Source of the DNA: Allomeiothermus silvanus DSM 9946
Lineage (GTDB): Bacteria; Deinococcota; Deinococci; Deinococcales; Thermaceae
Direction of reading: 5' to 3'
Assembly (NCBI RefSeq): GCF_000092125.1
Contig: NC_014212.1
Coordinates: forward strand, 248,001 to 312,000
DNA length: 64,000 nucleotides
Positions 62,732 through 64,000 of this stretch are shown here, one piece after another. Each line of letters starts with the position of its first letter. Position 1 is the stretch's first letter. Below the pieces are notes generated by a model, which saw only the letters and a program-made list of their open reading frames with translations, did not search any database and had not been told where the DNA came from. The position numbers were made by a program, and so were the translations under genes.

Positions 62732-63311
62732 CGCGGCGGGCGGGCAAGTAGCGGGTGATCACCCATAGAGCAGCAGCAGCAAAGGGAAGATTGACGAAAA
62801 ACACCCAGCGCCAGCCCACGTGATCGGTGAGGAAACCCCCCACGAGGGGACCCACCACGCTGGAGAGCCCCCACACCGCCCCGGTGTAGCCCTGGTAACG
62901 CCCGCGCTCGAGGGGGGAGAAGATGTCGCCGATGGTGGTAAAGGCCATGCTCATCAGCATTCCGCCCCCGATGCCCTGGAAGCCGCGGGAGAGGATCAGC
63001 TCGAGCATGCTCTGTGCAAAGCCGGTGAGCACCGAGCCTATGGCAAAGACCACGATGCCCACTAAGATCAGCGGCTTGCGCCCATAAAGATCGGAAAGCT
63101 TGCCGCTGACCAGCACGGCCAAAGTGGAGGTGAGGGAATAACCGATGAACGCCCAGGCATAGTATTGCAACCCGCCTAGCTCGGCGATCACCCGGGGCAT
63201 AGCGGGGCCCACCACGGTGAGGTTTAGAGAAGCCAGGAAAAGCACTCCCAGTACGCCTATGAAAGCGAATACCTTCTCCTGCTCGTTCAAGGAGGTGATT
63301 TCCCTAGGCAT
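62732..63311 (-). pseudogene. N-terminal half of an EmrB/QacA-type MFS exporter
   Basis: About 193 residues: helices 1-6 of a 14-helix drug exporter, with [12 protein letters not shown] (motif A), [15 protein letters not shown], and [25 protein letters not shown] (motif C). After TRYLPARR the frame runs into repeat DNA. Only the last helix survives elsewhere (59965), so about 250 residues are missing and the gene is dead. The ATG overlaps the marR stop by 8 bases. Confidence 0.8.
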
Positions 63312-63744
63312 ACTGCACCTCCTTCAAGTGAGGCTCGAGCGCCCGTAGAGCAGCCAAGGCCTGCTCAAGCACCTCCTCGGGAACGTGCCCATAGTGCTCG
63401 GTAAGCACCTTGTGCGCGATCTGGCGGGTTTTCTGGCGGATTTTCTGGCCTTCGGGGGTAAGCCGCAAGTAGAAGCGGCGCAGATTGAGGGGGTCCACCC
63501 CGCGCTCGACGAGTCCGCGTTCTACCAGGTGGTTGAGGGTGCGGCTGATGGTGGGGGCAGGTATTTGTAGCTCGCGCGAGAGGTCGCTGGGGCTGTGGAC
63601 CCCCTGGTCGATGAGGCGCAGCACGCTGATCTCGCTAAAGTTGAGCTGCAGGGCAGCCTCGAGCGGTCCGTCTAGGGCGGCGCGAATCTGTCGGGAGAGC
63701 CGAAGGATAGCCGAGGAAAGCTCGAGAAGGGTTTGCTCGTCCAC
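63304..63744 (-). CDS. MarR-family regulator
   Basis: 146 residues from GTG 63742-63744 (VDEQTLLEL); the longer frame is not supported. Winged helix: [47 protein letters not shown] (~39-85), wing [17 protein letters not shown]. The ligand is probably a toxic small molecule. It once controlled the exporter directly downstream, which is now destroyed, so its present target is unclear. Confidence 0.87.
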   Translation of the reverse strand: MDEQTLLELSSAILRLSRQIRAALDGPLEAALQLNFSEISVLRLIDQGVHSPSDLSRELQIPAPTISRTLNHLVERGLVERGVDPLNLRRFYLRLTPEGQKIRQKTRQIAHKVLTEHYGHVPEEVLEQALAALRALEPHLKEVQYA

Positions 63745-63852
63745 CCGTTCATTTTTATATGAAAATCTTCCAAATGAAAGTAAGAAGCTACCCAATTGAT
63801 TCCAAAAATTACCCCAGGCAAGTCAGCCCGGGGCGAGGAGGGGAGGAGCATT

Positions 63853-64000
63853 TCAGCCTGCTTTGCGGCGGGTATTGATCCCTAAAGCTGCCCAAATAGG
63901 GCAAAAGTTGGTGGTCGCGGTAACCAGCATAACTACCGCTAAGAGCCCGAACACCCACTTCCAGATGCCCGCCACAAAGAACAGAGCGATTACTGCAAAC
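63853..64000 (-). CDS. DUF2892 (YgaP-like) membrane protein, 5' end outside window
   Basis: The visible 49 codons read FAVIALFFVAGIWKWVFGLL, then LVTATTNFCPIWAALGIN and a basic tail RRKAG. The NFCPIWAALGIN end matches the two-helix DUF2892 family (CPLYxLLGI). Partial: it runs off the right edge. Confidence 0.75.
   Translation of the reverse strand, partial: FAVIALFFVAGIWKWVFGLLAVVMLVTATTNFCPIWAALGINTRRKAG

Overview
The window is GC-rich DNA from the Thermus/Meiothermus branch of the Deinococcota. The evidence is frequent CTCGAG, several start codons that sit directly behind a -10 hexamer (leaderless style), a Thermus-type 7Fe ferredoxin, and a Thermus-type nitrate reductase operon that begins with a cytochrome c gene (narC). 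A denitrifying Meiothermus-like species is the best guess. No tRNA, rRNA or CRISPR array was seen.

1-6072: a secreted protein cut by the window edge, a small membrane protein, a secreted DUF5602 protein, and a large SARP/BTAD-ATPase-TPR regulator that is broken by both an in-frame stop and a frameshift. 6361-18699: respiratory nitrate reduction. narC-narG-narH-narJ-narI and two NarK-type transporters run leftward from a short promoter region to a clear terminator. A PAS/GAF/BTAD regulator resembling Thermus DnrS is divergent. 18785-24512: the most unusual block. Two tandem PycTM (DUF5706) membrane proteins are divergent from a protein laid out like animal soluble adenylyl cyclase: two cyclase domains, a STAND-type ATPase and TPRs. 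This is a candidate nucleotide-signalling or Pycsar-like defence cassette. 24836-30487: a Crp-family regulator without cysteines and nitrogen-oxide accessory genes (cupin, YwiC-like, heme-copper-like membrane proteins, two ferredoxins, DUF2249 proteins, a MIP18-family protein). Two 5-4-5 FNR-type boxes are each centred exactly 41.5 bp before a start codon.

30660-39147: housekeeping genes (GidA-like, MutY, DUF2270, CoA-binding protein, phosphoesterase, split NAD synthetase, DUF1232, a PIN toxin-antitoxin pair, quinone reductase). 39185-51813: amino-sugar use. A GH3 glycosidase is divergent from an RpiR regulator, an ABC importer, an FAD oxidoreductase, a DUF4127 protein, NagA, a SIS deaminase, NanE and a BadF-type kinase. 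51806-59921: a truncated gene, an OYE-family reductase, phosphoglucomutase, a cupin/ArsR pair, a beta-flower protein, and an acyl-CoA dehydrogenase with ETF.

59965-63744: a MarR-controlled MFS exporter has been destroyed. Its last helix and its first half lie 2.6 kb apart, separated by a decayed IS630-type element, a frameshifted gene of unknown function and repeats. A DUF2892 gene runs off the right edge. Short repeats recur across the window, including a 39-bp unit that is translated in frame inside two unrelated genes.
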